Shown here one piece after another: positions 1 to 10,972 of a DNA stretch of 64,000 bases; within the stretch, counting starts at the first letter, position 1; each line of letters starts with the position of its first letter. The stretch is from Salmonella enterica subsp. arizonae (lineage in GTDB: Bacteria; Pseudomonadota; Gammaproteobacteria; Enterobacterales; Enterobacteriaceae). A program made the translations under genes and the position numbers. The DNA lies in assembly GCF_008692845.1 (NCBI RefSeq), contig NZ_VXJW01000006.1:186001-250000 (forward strand), written 5' to 3'. Under the pieces are notes generated by a model. That model was not told where the DNA came from and did not search any database. It saw only the letters and a program-made list of their open reading frames with translations.

Positions 1-2034
1 GCTATTACAGGGACTTTCTTGTTGTTGATCGTCATAGTGATTGTGTTGATCGCAACATTTGACTGGAACCGCCTCAAACCGACCATCAACCAGAAAGTCT
101 CTACCGAATTGAACCGGCCTTTCGCTATTCGCGGTGATTTAGGCGTGGTGTGGGAACGCCAAAAACAGGAGACCGGCTGGCGAAGCTGGGTACCGTGGCC
201 CCATGTCCACGCGGAAGACATCATTCTCGGCAATCCGCCGGATATTCCTGAAGTGACGATGGTGCATCTGCCGCGCGTTGAAGCGACGATTGCCCCTCTG
301 GCGCTACTGACCAAAACCGTCTGGCTGCCGTGGATCAAACTGGTGCAACCCGACGCGCGTCTTATTCGCCTGTCCGGGAAAACCAATAACTGGACCTTTA
401 ACCTCGCACAGGACGAGAACCTGGACCCCAATGCTAAACCTTCCGCCTGGTCCTTCCGGCTGGATAATATTCTCTTCGACCAGGGGCGAATCGCGATCGA
501 TGATAAGGTCAGCAAAGCGGATATCACTATTCTGATCGATCCGTTAGGCAAACCGTTGCCGTTCAGTGAGGTGACGGGAACGAAAGGCAAAGAGGATAAA
601 ACCAGCGTAGGTGACTATGTCTTCGGACTGAAAGCGCAGGGACGTTATAACGGGGAACCGTTGACCGGTACGGGAAAAATAGGCGGTATGCTGGCGCTAC
701 GCAGCGAAAGTACGCCTTTTCCCGTACAGGCCGATTTCCGCTCTGGCAATACGCGGGTGGCTTTCAGCGGCGTAGTGAACGAACCGATGAAAATGGGCGG
801 CGTCGATCTGCGGCTTAAATTCTCCGGTGATTCATTGGGCGATTTATATGACTTAACCGGCGTGCTGCTGCCGGATACGCCGCCGTTTGAAACTGATGGG
901 CGATTGGTGGCGAAAATTGACGCCGAAAAGTCGTCGGTATTTGATTATCGCGGCTTTAACGGGCGTATCGGCGACAGTGATATCCACGGCTCTCTCACCT
1001 ATACCACCGGTAAACCACGCCCTAAGCTGGCAGGCGATGTCGAATCGCGCCAGTTGCGACTGGCGGACCTTGGGCCGCTGATTGGCGTGGATTCCGGGAA
1101 AGGCGCTGAGCAGTCGAAACGCTCTGAACAGCATAAAGGGGAGAAGAGTGTTCAGCCAGCGGATAAAGTGTTGCCTTACGATCGCTTCGAAACCGACAAA
1201 TGGGATGTCATGGACGCCGATGTCCGTTTTAAAGGTCGGCGTATTGAGCATGGCGGTAGTCTGCCGATTAGCGATCTTTCGACCCATATCATTCTGAAAA
1301 ACGCCGACTTACGTTTACAGCCGCTGAAGTTTGGTCTGGCAGGCGGCAGTATTGTGTCCAATATTCATCTGGAAGGGAATAAAAAGCCGATGCAGGGGCG
1401 GGCGGATATCCAGGCGCGTCGACTGAAACTTAAAGAACTGATGCCGGATGTGGAGCTGATGCAGAAAACGCTTGGCGAACTGAACGGCGATGCGGATATT
1501 CGTGGTACGGGCAATTCGGTCGCCGCGTTGCTTGGCAACAGTAACGGTAATCTCAAATTGTTGATGAATGACGGGTTGATTAGCCGCAACCTGATGGAGA
1601 TCGTAGGGCTGAACGTCGGCAACTATATTGTCGGGCAGATTTTTGGCGATGACGAAGTGCGGGTCAACTGCGCGGCGGCGAACCTCAATATTGCGAACGG
1701 CGTGGCACGACCGCAACTTTTTGCTTTCGATACTGAAAATGCGTTGATTAATGTGACCGGTACGGCGAGTTTCGCCTCTGAACAGATCGATTTAACCATT
1801 GATCCGGAAAGTAAAGGGATTCGCATTATCACGTTGCGATCGCCGCTTTACGTGCGTGGGACATTTAAAAATCCGCAGGCGGGCGTGAAGCCCGGCCCGC
1901 TGATTGCGCGCGGCGCGGTTGCGGCAGCGCTGGCGACGTTGGTGACGCCCGCCGCCGCGCTACTGGCGCTAATCTCACCGTCTGAAGGCGAAGCCAATCA
2001 GTGTCGAACGATTTTAACGCAGATGAAGCAGTAA
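1..2034 (+). CDS. yhjG: YhjG, AsmA-family envelope protein (5' end missing)
   Basis: A large AsmA-like protein of the inner membrane and periplasm. Related proteins help maintain the outer membrane, and several AsmA-like proteins are implicated in phospholipid transport. The reading frame is already open at base 1, so the true start lies a few codons upstream; E. coli YhjG is about 690 residues and about 678 codons are visible. A hydrophobic N-terminal anchor (leucine/isoleucine/valine-rich, bases about 19-57) is followed by a long beta-rich soluble region, then the C-terminal AsmA module. A second hydrophobic alanine-rich stretch lies near the end (about 1905-1975). No catalytic motif is visible. 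The name rests on close resemblance to remembered E. coli YhjG; the biochemical role is inferred. Confidence 0.9.
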   Translation, partial: AITGTFLLLIVIVIVLIATFDWNRLKPTINQKVSTELNRPFAIRGDLGVVWERQKQETGWRSWVPWPHVHAEDIILGNPPDIPEVTMVHLPRVEATIAPLALLTKTVWLPWIKLVQPDARLIRLSGKTNNWTFNLAQDENLDPNAKPSAWSFRLDNILFDQGRIAIDDKVSKADITILIDPLGKPLPFSEVTGTKGKEDKTSVGDYVFGLKAQGRYNGEPLTGTGKIGGMLALRSESTPFPVQADFRSGNTRVAFSGVVNEPMKMGGVDLRLKFSGDSLGDLYDLTGVLLPDTPPFETDGRLVAKIDAEKSSVFDYRGFNGRIGDSDIHGSLTYTTGKPRPKLAGDVESRQLRLADLGPLIGVDSGKGAEQSKRSEQHKGEKSVQPADKVLPYDRFETDKWDVMDADVRFKGRRIEHGGSLPISDLSTHIILKNADLRLQPLKFGLAGGSIVSNIHLEGNKKPMQGRADIQARRLKLKELMPDVELMQKTLGELNGDADIRGTGNSVAALLGNSNGNLKLLMNDGLISRNLMEIVGLNVGNYIVGQIFGDDEVRVNCAAANLNIANGVARPQLFAFDTENALINVTGTASFASEQIDLTIDPESKGIRIITLRSPLYVRGTFKNPQAGVKPGPLIARGAVAAALATLVTPAAALLALISPSEGEANQCRTILTQMKQ

Positions 2035-2045
2035 CGTGCCATGTA

Positions 2046-2126
2046 TCGCTGGATGGCGACGCAAAGCGTCTTATCCGGCCTACGTAATGCCCGCATCGTA
2101 GGCCGGATAAACGTAGCGCGATTCGG
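2046..2126. repeat. REP/BIME palindromic repeat
   Basis: Two facing REP units. The first contains GGATGGCGACGC with CTTATCCGGCCTAC, and the second contains GTAGGCCGGATAAAC. They lie between the convergent yhjG and yhjE genes, a typical position for these mRNA-stabilising, gyrase-binding repeats. Confidence 0.85.
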
Positions 2127-2136
2127 TAACGCCCTA

Positions 2137-3459
2137 TTACAGCGACTGATGACGCGTCTCATGGGTTAACAGCAGCGCAATCAGCGTAAGCGCCGCCATT
2201 GACGCCAGGTAAACCCCTACCGCTGCCAGCCCGTAGTGGCTTTGCAACCATGTGGCTATATACGGCGCGACGGAAGCGCCCAGAATCGATGACACATTGT
2301 AGGAGAACGACGCGCCGGTATAGCGCACTTCTGTCGGAAACAGTTCCGGCAGTAGCGCCCCCATTGGGCCGAAGGTCAGCCCCATCAGACTCAAACCTAA
2401 CAACAGGAACAGGAACACCAACGCCGGATTGCCTGAACCCAGCAGCGGAGTAAAGGCGAACAGCGCGAAGAGGATGATAAGCGTGGTAATGATGACCATG
2501 CTTTTCCGACGGCCAAATGCATCCGCCAGCAGGCCGGCGACGGGCACCATCACGCCGAAACCAATCACCGCCATCATCAGCATCCACAGTATTTCATTAC
2601 GCGGCAAGCCAAGCCCCACCGGCGCTGCGGCGGTGCTGTAAGTCATGGAATAGACGGTCATGATATAGAACAGTGTGTAGGTCGCCAGCATGATAAACGT
2701 GCCGAGAATGGTCACGCGAACATGTTTCGTCAGCAATGTACCCAGCGGAATTTTCACCTGTTTTTTAGCCGCGGCTACTTTCGCAAACACCGGCGTTTCA
2801 TGCAGCGACACGCGCACATACAGGCCTATAATCACCAGTACCGCCGAGAAGATAAACGGCACGCGCCAGCCCCAGCTCATAAACTGCTCATCGGTCAGTA
2901 GCCAGGAGAGCAGCAGGAAGGTGCCATTGGCAAAAAAGAAGCCGATTGGCGCGCCCAACTGCGGGAAGGAGCCATACAGCGCGCGTTTACGCGGCGGCGC
3001 GTTCTCTGTCGCCAGTAGCGCCGCGCCCCCCCATTCGCCGCCCAGCCCCAGCCCCTGGCCGAAACGTGCCAGCGCCAGCAGCAGCGGCGCGAAAATACCC
3101 ATCGTCGCATAGCCTGGCAACAGACCGATAATGACCGTTGAGATCCCCATTGTCAGCAGCGAAGCCACCAGGGTGACTTTGCGGCCTACCCGGTCGCCGA
3201 AATGTCCGAATAGCGCAGATCCAATCGGACGCGCCACAAACGCGATAGCGAAAGTGGCGAGCGATTGTAGCGTTGCTGCGGTGGGATCGCCTTGGGGGAA
3301 GAAGATATGAGGGAACACGATCACCGCTGCGGTGGCGTAAATATAGAAGTCGAAGAACTCAATTGCGGTACCGATAAGCGAGGCAATAAGGACTTTATTG
3401 CGTGAGTTTACCGGTACATGTTTCTGCTCATGGTCGAGTGTTGTGGCGGTTGCTTGCAT
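2137..3459 (-). CDS. yhjE: YhjE, major facilitator superfamily transporter
   Basis: A 440-residue inner-membrane permease of the metabolite:H+ symporter branch of the MFS (ProP/KgtP/ShiA-like). About twelve hydrophobic segments are visible. The cytoplasmic loop between helices 2 and 3 carries the MFS signature (GHFGDRVGRK near residue 85), and the related loop in the second half reads DAFGRRKS. The family imports organic acids or osmolytes with protons, but the substrate of YhjE cannot be told from sequence. Length matches the E. coli protein. It converges on yhjG, and the AT-rich region upstream of its start probably holds its promoter. Confidence 0.9.
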   Translation of the reverse strand: MQATATTLDHEQKHVPVNSRNKVLIASLIGTAIEFFDFYIYATAAVIVFPHIFFPQGDPTAATLQSLATFAIAFVARPIGSALFGHFGDRVGRKVTLVASLLTMGISTVIIGLLPGYATMGIFAPLLLALARFGQGLGLGGEWGGAALLATENAPPRKRALYGSFPQLGAPIGFFFANGTFLLLSWLLTDEQFMSWGWRVPFIFSAVLVIIGLYVRVSLHETPVFAKVAAAKKQVKIPLGTLLTKHVRVTILGTFIMLATYTLFYIMTVYSMTYSTAAAPVGLGLPRNEILWMLMMAVIGFGVMVPVAGLLADAFGRRKSMVIITTLIILFALFAFTPLLGSGNPALVFLFLLLGLSLMGLTFGPMGALLPELFPTEVRYTGASFSYNVSSILGASVAPYIATWLQSHYGLAAVGVYLASMAALTLIALLLTHETRHQSL

Positions 3460-3764
3460 ACTATTTTCTTATTTTTGGCGAACGAATAGTCATATTACGC
3501 ACAGCAAAAGTCATATTTCAATGTGTAACAAAAGCAAAAAGTGGTCAAAAAATGTGCAAAAAGAGGATAATGTTTAGGCCAGAAATTTCGCTTCTATGAA
3601 ATGCTTCACATAATTTTAAAATTGGATGATAAAACTGGTTTGTGGTTAAACAAAAGTTAATTATTGGATTTGTATACTAAAAAAATGGGATGTGGCGGAA
3701 GGATGTGCCTGTTCGTATTGCCGGATGACGACGCCACGCGCGCCATCCGGCATCAAGCCGTAGA
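3460..3764. other. Intergenic region yhjE-yhjD with one REP unit
   Basis: A 305-base gap containing the AT-rich upstream region of yhjE (3460-3700). A REP palindrome lies at about 3718-3752 (TTGCCGGATGACG facing CGCCATCCGGC), just downstream of yhjD. I see no credible small gene or RNA here. Confidence 0.6.
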
Positions 3765-4793
3765 TTAGCGTTGTGTTTTACCCGGCATTCGCGGGTCGTC
3801 CTTGTATTCGGCAGTCGCTATCCAGGCCGCGCAGAATAACGTCAGGCGGGCAAAAAAGTAGAAGAATGCCATCAGACCAAGTACGGAACCAAACGCCGCG
3901 CCGGAAGGCGATTTCACCAGCGATGGCAACGTATAGGTCATAATGATTTTAATCACTTCAAAACCGATAGCGGCAATAAATGTCCCGCGAATCAGCGCCT
4001 TTTTACGTGGGCGATGGCGAGGCAGTCGCCAGAAAATCCAGAAAAAAAGCAGATAGTTGGCAAAAATAGAGATTGCCAGACCGATCAAATGCCAGGCCGG
4101 TTTTAACCATTCGATGCTGTCAAGATACAAGGCGGAGATGATCATCTGCTGGGCGGAACCGGCGATGGAAGTAATGGAAAGCGTAATGATTAAAGCGACC
4201 AATAATCCGATTAGCGAGATAAAATCGCGCAGATATTTGAGCCAGATTTTCTCCTGATCCTGTGGTGTTCGCTCCCAGACGTCCCGCGACTGGGCGCGAA
4301 TCGCTTCCCGCAGGTTGCCCATCCAGTTAACGCCGGAATAGAGCGCGATACCCAGTCCGACCAGCCCTACCGTGGTACGCTGTTGAACCGCCGTATTAAT
4401 CGTGTTTTTAAGCGTGGACGCCAGCGTAGGATCGCTCACATTCATCAATATTTTGCTGAAAATATCTTCCAGCAGATTCGGGTGCGATGCGAGGATAAAA
4501 CCCGCCGCAGCAAAGGACACCATCATTATCGGGATCATCGACAGAAACGAAAAGTAGGTGATAGCCGCGCCAAATTGATTGCCTAATCGATCGTTAAAAC
4601 GTTCGGTCGCGCGAATGAGGTGGGCCACCATCGGTTGGCGCTGAATTTTTTGCATCAGGGTGGTAACGGAATGCAACGCCTGATTTGCCTTTTCGTTTTT
4701 TTCCGGCGGGTCATGCGGCTGCGTTTCTATTTTTTGTATCGGATCGTGCTCCAGTTCCTGAATAGGGCGTTTTACGTTATTTTCCTGCGTCAT
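3765..4793 (-). CDS. yhjD: YhjD, YihY/virulence-factor-BrkB family membrane protein
   Basis: A 342-residue inner-membrane protein of the YihY/BrkB (formerly RNase BN) family. A polar N-terminal tail of about 75 residues precedes roughly six hydrophobic segments, and the family core region (GAAITYFSFLSMIPI) is visible. In E. coli, yhjD alterations suppress loss of lipid A secondary acyl groups or Kdo, which led to a proposed role in lipid A or lipid transport; that is established by genetics rather than seen here. The divergent regulator yhjC is not adjacent head to head, since both genes run leftward with about 60 bases between them. They may be co-transcribed. Confidence 0.88.
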   Translation of the reverse strand: MTQENNVKRPIQELEHDPIQKIETQPHDPPEKNEKANQALHSVTTLMQKIQRQPMVAHLIRATERFNDRLGNQFGAAITYFSFLSMIPIMMVSFAAAGFILASHPNLLEDIFSKILMNVSDPTLASTLKNTINTAVQQRTTVGLVGLGIALYSGVNWMGNLREAIRAQSRDVWERTPQDQEKIWLKYLRDFISLIGLLVALIITLSITSIAGSAQQMIISALYLDSIEWLKPAWHLIGLAISIFANYLLFFWIFWRLPRHRPRKKALIRGTFIAAIGFEVIKIIMTYTLPSLVKSPSGAAFGSVLGLMAFFYFFARLTLFCAAWIATAEYKDDPRMPGKTQR

Positions 4794-4854
4794 CAGGTCG
4801 GTAGTCCTTCATCATTAATAGAATATGTCAGTATAGCTTCTCCCTGGCTGATGC

Positions 4855-5757
4855 TTAAAACGCGGCATTGTTGATGGTCTCAGTCAGCCATACCATAAAC
4901 AGATGTACCCGGCGGGAAAGATTACGGCGATGGGGATAATGCAGCGTCACCGGCAATGGGCTGGCGCGATATTGCGGCAAAATTTCAATGAGCGTTCCGG
5001 CGCGTAAAGCCTCGCGCACAGTAATGCGTGGCGTCTGAATGATCCCTAGCCCTGCCAGACAGGCCGTATGCCAGGTCTCCGTACTGTTTACGGTTAACAT
5101 TCCGCCGGTTTTTACCCATTGCATACCGTGGGGGGTTTCGAAGGAGAAACCCGGTGAAGAGATTCCTGGCGTTAATGAATAATGCACCATCGCATGTAAG
5201 GCTAGGTCGTCAAGGCTTTCCGGATACCCAAAACGCGCCAGGTATTGTGGGCTGGCGCAGTTCACTCTGGTGAGTTTGCCAAGCGGGCGTGTCAGTATCC
5301 CTGGCGCGTGTAGCGGCTCTGTACGCACCACGCAGTCGAAATCTTCCCGTAGTAAATCAACCTGTCGATCGCTACTACAAAGTTCCAGCGCAATGCCGGG
5401 ATAATGATGTAAAAAAGTAGACAGGCGCGGCATGATCAAGCTGTTTGTGAGACCCGGCGGTATATCTACCCGTATTTTACCGCTGATGCTGGCTGGGTCA
5501 GGCTGGAAAAGGCCTTCCAGTTCATCCAGGTTACTCAACAGATCTTTTGCCCGCTCGTAGTAAGCCATTCCATCCTGAGTAAGCTGTACCCGTCGGGTGG
5601 TGCGATGAAGCAGGCGTGTGCCCAGTTGATTTTCCAGCGCTTGTATCTGCCGTGAAACGCTGCCTTTGGGGAGGCCGACCTCCTCTGCCGCGCGAGAAAA
5701 ACTTTCCCGTTCCGCCACGTGTATAAACAATTTCATTGCATATATTTTATCCATCAT
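4855..5757 (-). CDS. yhjC: YhjC, LysR-family transcriptional regulator
   Basis: A 300-residue LysR-type regulator. The N-terminal winged helix-turn-helix occupies about residues 1-60 (RAAEEVGLPKGSVSRQIQALE), followed by a linker helix and a substrate-binding-like effector domain from about residue 90. It belongs to the large AaeR/DsdC-like group in which the regulator often acts on neighbouring genes. Here the nearest targets would be yhjD downstream or the long upstream gap before yhjB. Nothing in the effector domain identifies the ligand. Confidence 0.88.
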   Translation of the reverse strand: MMDKIYAMKLFIHVAERESFSRAAEEVGLPKGSVSRQIQALENQLGTRLLHRTTRRVQLTQDGMAYYERAKDLLSNLDELEGLFQPDPASISGKIRVDIPPGLTNSLIMPRLSTFLHHYPGIALELCSSDRQVDLLREDFDCVVRTEPLHAPGILTRPLGKLTRVNCASPQYLARFGYPESLDDLALHAMVHYSLTPGISSPGFSFETPHGMQWVKTGGMLTVNSTETWHTACLAGLGIIQTPRITVREALRAGTLIEILPQYRASPLPVTLHYPHRRNLSRRVHLFMVWLTETINNAAF

Positions 5758-6383
5758 CAGGCTCTATTATTATTTTTATTGAAACAGTGACGCTTAAACG
5801 GCCGATTTTATTGATTTTCTAGCATCTAATAGGCGCTTTCGCAATCATTGTCCGTGTGACTGATACGTTTGATAACGTTGCGCGTCGGGTTTATCCCCTT
5901 CCAGCCAGGTGTTGCAGCGTCAAACAGCCGTCAAACGAGACGATGGCGGTAGAAAGCGTCGATAAAAGCGGGGTGGCGGGACGGAGAATGCGCGTGCATA
6001 GACGGTAGTGTATTTGACTTGTCGTTCGGTTATCGTGGCTGACTGACTATTTTTTAACATGGTGTGCCAATTTATATTTTGTAACATACCAGATGGGAGA
6101 CAGATATTTCCTTTGTGGCGCGCCAGGCGTACTCTTCTTATAAATTAATATTCAAATTAACGTTGTTCGCTTGTGATAATAAGATGTTCCTTAAGTCAAA
6201 TCGCTAATTTTAGCTAATTCTGTAATCATGATGTTGAAGCTGTAAATATTCATAACCTCTCTCTTTCTTAATCAATGGCTATCGGTAAAATGGCCTATGC
6301 CAAATGGCGACTTCTTATTTTACCCTACGGGTAATACCCTTCCTCATCTTGAGACTATTATCTTACCCAAGCGGAGAAAAGTA
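5758..6383. other. Long divergent intergenic region between yhjC and yhjB
   Basis: About 626 bases with no convincing gene. The yhjC-proximal third has moderate GC; the yhjB-proximal half (6050-6290) is markedly AT-rich, with several TATAAT-like hexamers. This suggests promoters open to silencing by H-NS. A possible in-frame N-terminal extension of yhjB begins at 6297 but lacks a ribosome binding site. Confidence 0.5.
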
Positions 6384-6986
6384 ATGCAGGTAATCATGTT
6401 TGACAGGCAGTCAATATTTATTCATGGAATGAAAATCAGTTTGCAGCAGCGTATTCCAGGAGTAAGTATTCAGAGTGTCTGTCAGACAGAAGAACTCTGG
6501 CAAAAAGTAGAAAGCGCGCCGGATGCGCTGGTCATGCTGGATGGCGGCCTGGATGCTGAATTTTGCCGCGAGGTGTTACAAAAAACCGCACGGCTATTTC
6601 CTGAGGTGAGGATTATTATCACAGCGATGGAAGGCAGTCAAAGGTGGTTACATGAAATGATGCAATTTAATGTTCAGGCTGTGGTGCCACGTGACTCTGA
6701 TGCCGAAACCTTTGCTCTTGCGCTCAATACTGTCTCTCGCGGGATGATGTTTTTACCGGGGGATTGGTTAAATTCAACGGAGTTGGCGTCTCGCGATATA
6801 AAAGCGCTAAGCGCCCGCCAGCGGGAAATTTTAAAGATGCTTGCCGCAGGTGAATCAAATAAACAAATTGGTCGGGCGTTAAATATTAGTACCGGGACGG
6901 TAAAAGCGCATCTTGAGTCGCTTTATCGGCGGCTGGATGTAAAAAATCGTACTCAGGCCGCCATGATGTTAAATGAATCGAATTAA
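6384..6986 (+). CDS. yhjB: YhjB, LuxR/FixJ-type response-regulator-like protein
   Basis: A 200-residue two-domain protein: a receiver-like N-terminal half and a LuxR-type helix-turn-helix at about residues 137-185 (LSARQREILKMLAAGES, then STGTVKAHL). The start at 6384 is chosen because GGAG precedes it by 8 bases and the protein then matches the E. coli length. The receiver keeps the usual phospho-acceptor aspartate position (VMLDGG), but the acidic pair at the first strand is reduced to one Asp. The conserved lysine near the end of the domain appears as Arg (VVPRDS). It may therefore be a pseudo-receiver. No sensor kinase lies nearby. Targets are unknown. Confidence 0.88.
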   Translation: MQVIMFDRQSIFIHGMKISLQQRIPGVSIQSVCQTEELWQKVESAPDALVMLDGGLDAEFCREVLQKTARLFPEVRIIITAMEGSQRWLHEMMQFNVQAVVPRDSDAETFALALNTVSRGMMFLPGDWLNSTELASRDIKALSARQREILKMLAAGESNKQIGRALNISTGTVKAHLESLYRRLDVKNRTQAAMMLNESN

Positions 6987-6997
6987 CGATGTTAAAT

Positions 6998-7348
6998 TCA
7001 CAGCACGCTGATTCCAGATTGTGAAATATCACTCGTATTGATTAATGATAAAAAACGCTGGTGTCCGATGCTGAACATCAGCGCAATAAGCGTTTCACGT
7101 TGAAACCGATCATGAAGTTCCGGCAGGCAGGTCTGTAACAGTTTATCGCAGTTATTGAGGTCATCCAGCAAGAATGCCTCCGCCTGTTCGGGCGTAATGA
7201 ACGTCAGCGTCTCATCCGGCGTCAATATATGCCCGTAACCAATCACCCATTTACCCTGCCGGTCGCGATACTTTTCCAGCGACAGACCCTGCCCCTGTTT
7301 AATAAACGCGATGCAGGCGGAACTAAAGCGAGATGAAATGTGCGGCAT
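6998..7348 (-). CDS. Phage-lysozyme-like (GH24) protein, truncated and probably inactive
   Basis: A 116-residue protein resembling the N-terminal two thirds of lambdoid-phage/T4-type lysozymes (GH24, normally about 150-165 residues). GH24 enzymes carry a catalytic Glu, then eight residues, Asp, then five residues, Thr. Here those positions read Gln20, Asp29 and Val35, so the general-acid Glu and the Thr are replaced while the fold motifs (GLSLEKYRD, IGYGH at 36-40, ITPEQAEAFL) remain. The C-terminal lobe ends early after residue 97. There is no signal peptide. It lies isolated, convergent with yhjB (11 bases apart) and divergent from the 7628 gene. I read it as a phage-derived relic or repurposed peptidoglycan-binding protein; expression is unproven. 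Confidence 0.72.
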   Translation of the reverse strand: MPHISSRFSSACIAFIKQGQGLSLEKYRDRQGKWVIGYGHILTPDETLTFITPEQAEAFLLDDLNNCDKLLQTCLPELHDRFQRETLIALMFSIGHQRFLSLINTSDISQSGISVL

Positions 7349-7627
7349 GGCGTCTTTCTCATAAAAAGCGCGATTATAAGGTGTGCAGCAAGCGTGGCTA
7401 GCGGTCAGGCGGCCAGGCGCAGACAGGGAAAAGGTCTATGCCGTTCACCGTAACGTCGTGTTGACAGAATGAAAAGCTGATGTTTTAGGTTAGCAACCGA
7501 TCTTCTTATAAATTTGCAATGATTGAGATTAACTCACTGAAATGTGACTAAATCTGTTATATCTATGAAAAAACATAATTAAAAGAACACTAAGATCTCG
7601 ACGCGGGATCGTCTTTTAGGGAAGATA
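7349..7627. promoter_or_regulatory. Divergent promoter region of the lysozyme-like and membrane-protein genes
   Basis: A 279-base divergent gap. The part next to the 7628 gene (7495-7590) is strongly AT-rich and contains plausible but unproven -10 hexamers. The sequence AGGGAAG lies a few bases before the ATG at 7628 and serves as its ribosome binding site. No operator was recognised. Confidence 0.45.
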
Positions 7628-9217
7628 ATGACGAATAGCGCTTCGCAGGCGACATGTGCGCCTTTTGAACATAGCCTGGGGATTATCCGCCAGGCATCAA
7701 TGGAAATACTGCTGCTGCTTGGTATTCATACCGCAGAGGGAAAAGAGCCCCGGTGGTTCATGGAACAGCTTGAGCAGGCGCGCCTTAACCTGGGAGGTTG
7801 GGGCGCGGTGGCGAAAAAATTACGGATAAACGACGCGCAGTTGAGTCAGTTTATGCTGCAACTGCGTCACCTTCAGCAGCAGGTCCCCCAGTATGATAGC
7901 GGGCAAGAGGTCAGTGAAAATCAACTTATTGCCGCGTTGCGTTTTGTCACCTCGCTGGAACAGCTACGTCAGCAACAGCCGCTATTGTTGTATCAAACTG
8001 AACTGGAAGAGCCCGACCAGGAGGCGCATCTTGAGGCGCAGCGTCAGCTTCGGGCGATAGAACTGACGTTAAAAGCGCTTATTGCGCGCGCATGGCCGGA
8101 TCGGGCGTCCCTGAATCACTACCTCAAACAACATTTCGGCCCGGACCGTTTGCGGCAGTGGGTAAAACAGGGAGAAGATCAACACGCGCTGGAAGGTATG
8201 TTGTTCAGCGAGCTGGCTCTCATGGTGGTCGATAAGAAATTATTTGCCCGTCATTACGTCAGCATTTTTAATGACGCCTCAGCGTTGACGCTGTTCGTCG
8301 AGCCGCGCACGACGCTGCGCATGTTTCTGGATGATTGCCGCCTCGCGCGAAACGAAGTTATCGCCAGACAGCCGCTCACCTCAGCACGGCTTATGCTGCT
8401 AAACGTTCAGTATCAGCAAATCGTTCGGCCTATCCAGCGCGCTTATGCCGAAAAACGTACCCGCGTGAATCCCGCTTCGTTTCTGCTGGCGGATGAACGG
8501 GAATTACGGCACTTCTGGCAAATCGCGCGGCTTAAAGATCGGCAGGCCGGGGGAGATAAGCATGAGATTAGCGAGAGCATAGAGCCGCCGCGTAAACGGC
8601 CGCCGCGCACGCCTGAAGAACGTGATCAACTGATTTCCGGCGTTTTGTGGGGCGGGGTCTGCGTAATGACGCTGGCGATACTGGCGGGCGCATTCTGGCT
8701 GTTCAGCACGCTGCCGCCAGGCTCCGGGGCCGCGCAATCTCCCGCGATTGCGCAGGATGAGCCGCCGCGTGAGGCACCCTCCGCGCGGGAAACGATCACC
8801 CATATGGGCATTACCTGGGATACGTATAATATGCGGGCGGCGATAGATCGCAATGATACGCGGGTGACGGCGCTGTTCCTACAGGGCGGAATGAACTGGC
8901 AACTCGCGTGGACGGAGCAGGCGTTTGCGGCGAGACATACCGAGGTGTTACAACTGTTGTTGCGTTATTCCGCGTTGATGGATGAGGTAAAACCCTGCCG
9001 GCGATTTATCACGACGTTAAGCCACGCAATGTCGAGCGGCGCGCCATTGACCGCGATGCATAAAACCTATTTGCAAACGTTTTGCACCGTTCCGGCCGTT
9101 GTAACGCGCCAGGAGTACGATACGGAGCAGGCCCGATTACGCGCTCAGGCCCGACCCAGCGCAGACAATAACAAATGGCTGAAAATTCAGTCAGCCATTT
9201 ATGATGCGATTCACTGA
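7628..9217 (+). CDS. Unrecognised single-pass inner-membrane protein
   Basis: A 529-residue protein I do not recognise with confidence. The first 330 residues are soluble, helical and rich in Gln/Leu/Arg. A proline/arginine-rich linker (PPRKRPPRTPEER) leads into one strong transmembrane segment at about residues 335-359. About 165 residues follow; by the positive-inside rule (basic linker before the helix) they should be periplasmic. The segment around residues 395-450 (AAIDRNDTRVTALFLQGGMN, then AARHTEVLQLLL) looks like one or two degenerate ankyrin-type helix pairs. It has a good ribosome binding site. Divergent transcription from the lysozyme-like gene suggests the two could be linked, but no function can be assigned. 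Confidence 0.75.
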   Translation: MTNSASQATCAPFEHSLGIIRQASMEILLLLGIHTAEGKEPRWFMEQLEQARLNLGGWGAVAKKLRINDAQLSQFMLQLRHLQQQVPQYDSGQEVSENQLIAALRFVTSLEQLRQQQPLLLYQTELEEPDQEAHLEAQRQLRAIELTLKALIARAWPDRASLNHYLKQHFGPDRLRQWVKQGEDQHALEGMLFSELALMVVDKKLFARHYVSIFNDASALTLFVEPRTTLRMFLDDCRLARNEVIARQPLTSARLMLLNVQYQQIVRPIQRAYAEKRTRVNPASFLLADERELRHFWQIARLKDRQAGGDKHEISESIEPPRKRPPRTPEERDQLISGVLWGGVCVMTLAILAGAFWLFSTLPPGSGAAQSPAIAQDEPPREAPSARETITHMGITWDTYNMRAAIDRNDTRVTALFLQGGMNWQLAWTEQAFAARHTEVLQLLLRYSALMDEVKPCRRFITTLSHAMSSGAPLTAMHKTYLQTFCTVPAVVTRQEYDTEQARLRAQARPSADNNKWLKIQSAIYDAIH

Positions 9218-9229
9218 GGCCGGAGCAGG

Positions 9230-10933
<1,704 letters not shown>

Positions 10934-10972
10934 CTATTAAGCGTAGACATTCGCTTCGATACATGAGTTGCA

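Noticed and set aside
853-1287. Antisense open frame of 144 codons inside yhjG
   Set aside because: It lies wholly within a well-supported gene and has no recognisable protein features; long antisense frames are expected in GC-rich coding DNA.
6297-6383. 29-residue N-terminal extension of YhjB
   Set aside because: No ribosome binding site at 6297, while GGAG lies correctly before 6384 and the family length fits the shorter protein.
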